From Sphingobium sp. Z007 (GTDB taxonomy: Bacteria > Pseudomonadota > Alphaproteobacteria > Sphingomonadales > Sphingomonadaceae), in assembly GCF_900013425.1 (NCBI RefSeq), contig NZ_FBXK01000005.1, positions 496,001 through 560,000 of the forward strand: 64,000 nucleotides of DNA. Direction: 5' to 3'. Shown piece by piece: positions 63,742 to 64,000 of this stretch. How positions within the stretch are numbered: the first letter of the stretch is position 1; each line of letters opens with the position of its first letter. The translations under genes and the position numbers were made by a program. The notes beneath the pieces were generated by a model. That model did not search any database. It was not told where the DNA came from and saw nothing but the letters and a program-made list of their open reading frames with translations.

Positions 63742-64000
63742 GTGACAGCGATGAAGAGCAGCAACAGGCAGCGCCCGATCGTGGCGGCCTTGTTGGCGAC
63801 CACGATGATCGCGGGCCTCTCGGCACCCGTCATGGCGCAACAGGCTCCTCCTGCGCCCGCGGCTCCTTTGGCCGCGCCTGCCGCATCGGTGGCCGCGCCC
63901 ATCGGCACGATCCGCGCGATCACCGTCGTCGGCACCCAGCGGCTGGAGCCGGACACGGTCCTGTCCTACACCAAGCTGCGCATCGGCCAGCCTTATAGCC
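63742..64000 (+). CDS. bamA: Outer-membrane assembly factor BamA, 5' part (3' end outside window)
   Basis: The visible 86 codons give a signal peptide (IVAALLATTMIAGLSAPVMA), a Pro/Ala-rich spacer and the start of POTRA1 (IRAITVVGTQRLEPDTVLSY). BamA inserts beta-barrel proteins into the outer membrane and usually follows rseP. Start choice is uncertain among GTG 63733, GTG 63742 and ATG 63751; gagg lies a few bases before the second. The gene runs out of the window. Confidence 0.88.
   Translation, partial: MTAMKSSNRQRPIVAALLATTMIAGLSAPVMAQQAPPAPAAPLAAPAASVAAPIGTIRAITVVGTQRLEPDTVLSYTKLRIGQPYS

Noticed and set aside
62433..63956. A 507-aa - strand frame opposite dxr/rseP/bamA
   Set aside because: It crosses three genes of the conserved cluster and has an antisense-type composition.
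1..64000. tRNA or rRNA genes
   Set aside because: I found no cloverleaf-like or T-loop (GGTTCGAAT-type) sequence in the intergenic gaps; the island is therefore not tRNA-targeted.

Overview
The window is a GC-rich alphaproteobacterial chromosome segment, most likely from a sphingomonad (Sphingobium / Novosphingobium / Sphingomonas type). The reasons are the TonB-receptor-led catabolic cluster, an UrcA-family protein, TIGR02186 next to TauE/SafE, the rpsB-tsf-pyrH-frr-uppS-cdsA-dxr-rseP-bamA order, and dispersed intergenic repeats of the type 'cttcgacaggctcagcccg'. Assignments are by motif and family recognition; no database search was run.

Layout. (1) 1-10904: a catabolic cluster on the + strand: the end of an extradiol-type dioxygenase, a fumarylacetoacetate-hydrolase-fold enzyme, a TonB-dependent receptor, two alpha/beta hydrolases, a GH1 beta-glucosidase, a small membrane protein and a GH106-type alpha-L-rhamnosidase. 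Together they fit uptake and dismantling of a rhamnosylated/glucosylated aromatic such as a flavonoid glycoside. (2) 10908-14002: DUF3422, TIGR02186 and a TauE/SafE exporter. (3) 14060-23702: an NfrB-like membrane glycosyltransferase gene cut in two by an island of about 7.16 kb that carries a large serine recombinase at its right end. The island also holds a decayed IS21-family element and several small unknown genes. Joining the two outer flanks at a GA core restores the expected HDAEDVVHADE reading frame. (4) 23853-31028: nhaA, small proteins, sucC-etfB-etfA, a glycine-zipper lipoprotein and a cold-shock protein. (5) 31217-34630: an accessory patch with a toxin-antitoxin-like three-gene operon and a low-GC, frameshifted DUF2971 gene. 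(6) 34637-48059: uvrA, an RTX-repeat protein with 300-bp internal repeats, UrcA, enoyl-CoA hydratase, gph, glmU, a metallophosphoesterase, a CopG/PIN toxin-antitoxin pair and glmS. (7) 48397-53147: a GNAT-nitrilase fusion, icd, psd and pssA. (8) 53741-64000: the translation/envelope cluster rpsB, tsf, pyrH, frr, uppS, cdsA, dxr, rseP and the start of bamA. It is interrupted after tsf by an opposite-strand cytochrome c plus exported catalase-peroxidase.

How the genes work together. glmS and glmU supply UDP-GlcNAc for the wall and LPS. uppS, cdsA, dxr, psd and pssA make the lipid carrier, phospholipids and isoprenoid precursors. rseP and bamA handle envelope stress and outer-membrane assembly. 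sucC, icd and etfBA serve the TCA cycle and acyl-CoA oxidation. The most unusual parts are the serine-recombinase island with a duplicated 58-bp attachment arm, the TA-like operons whose promoters imply leaderless mRNAs, and the glycoside/aromatic utilisation cluster.
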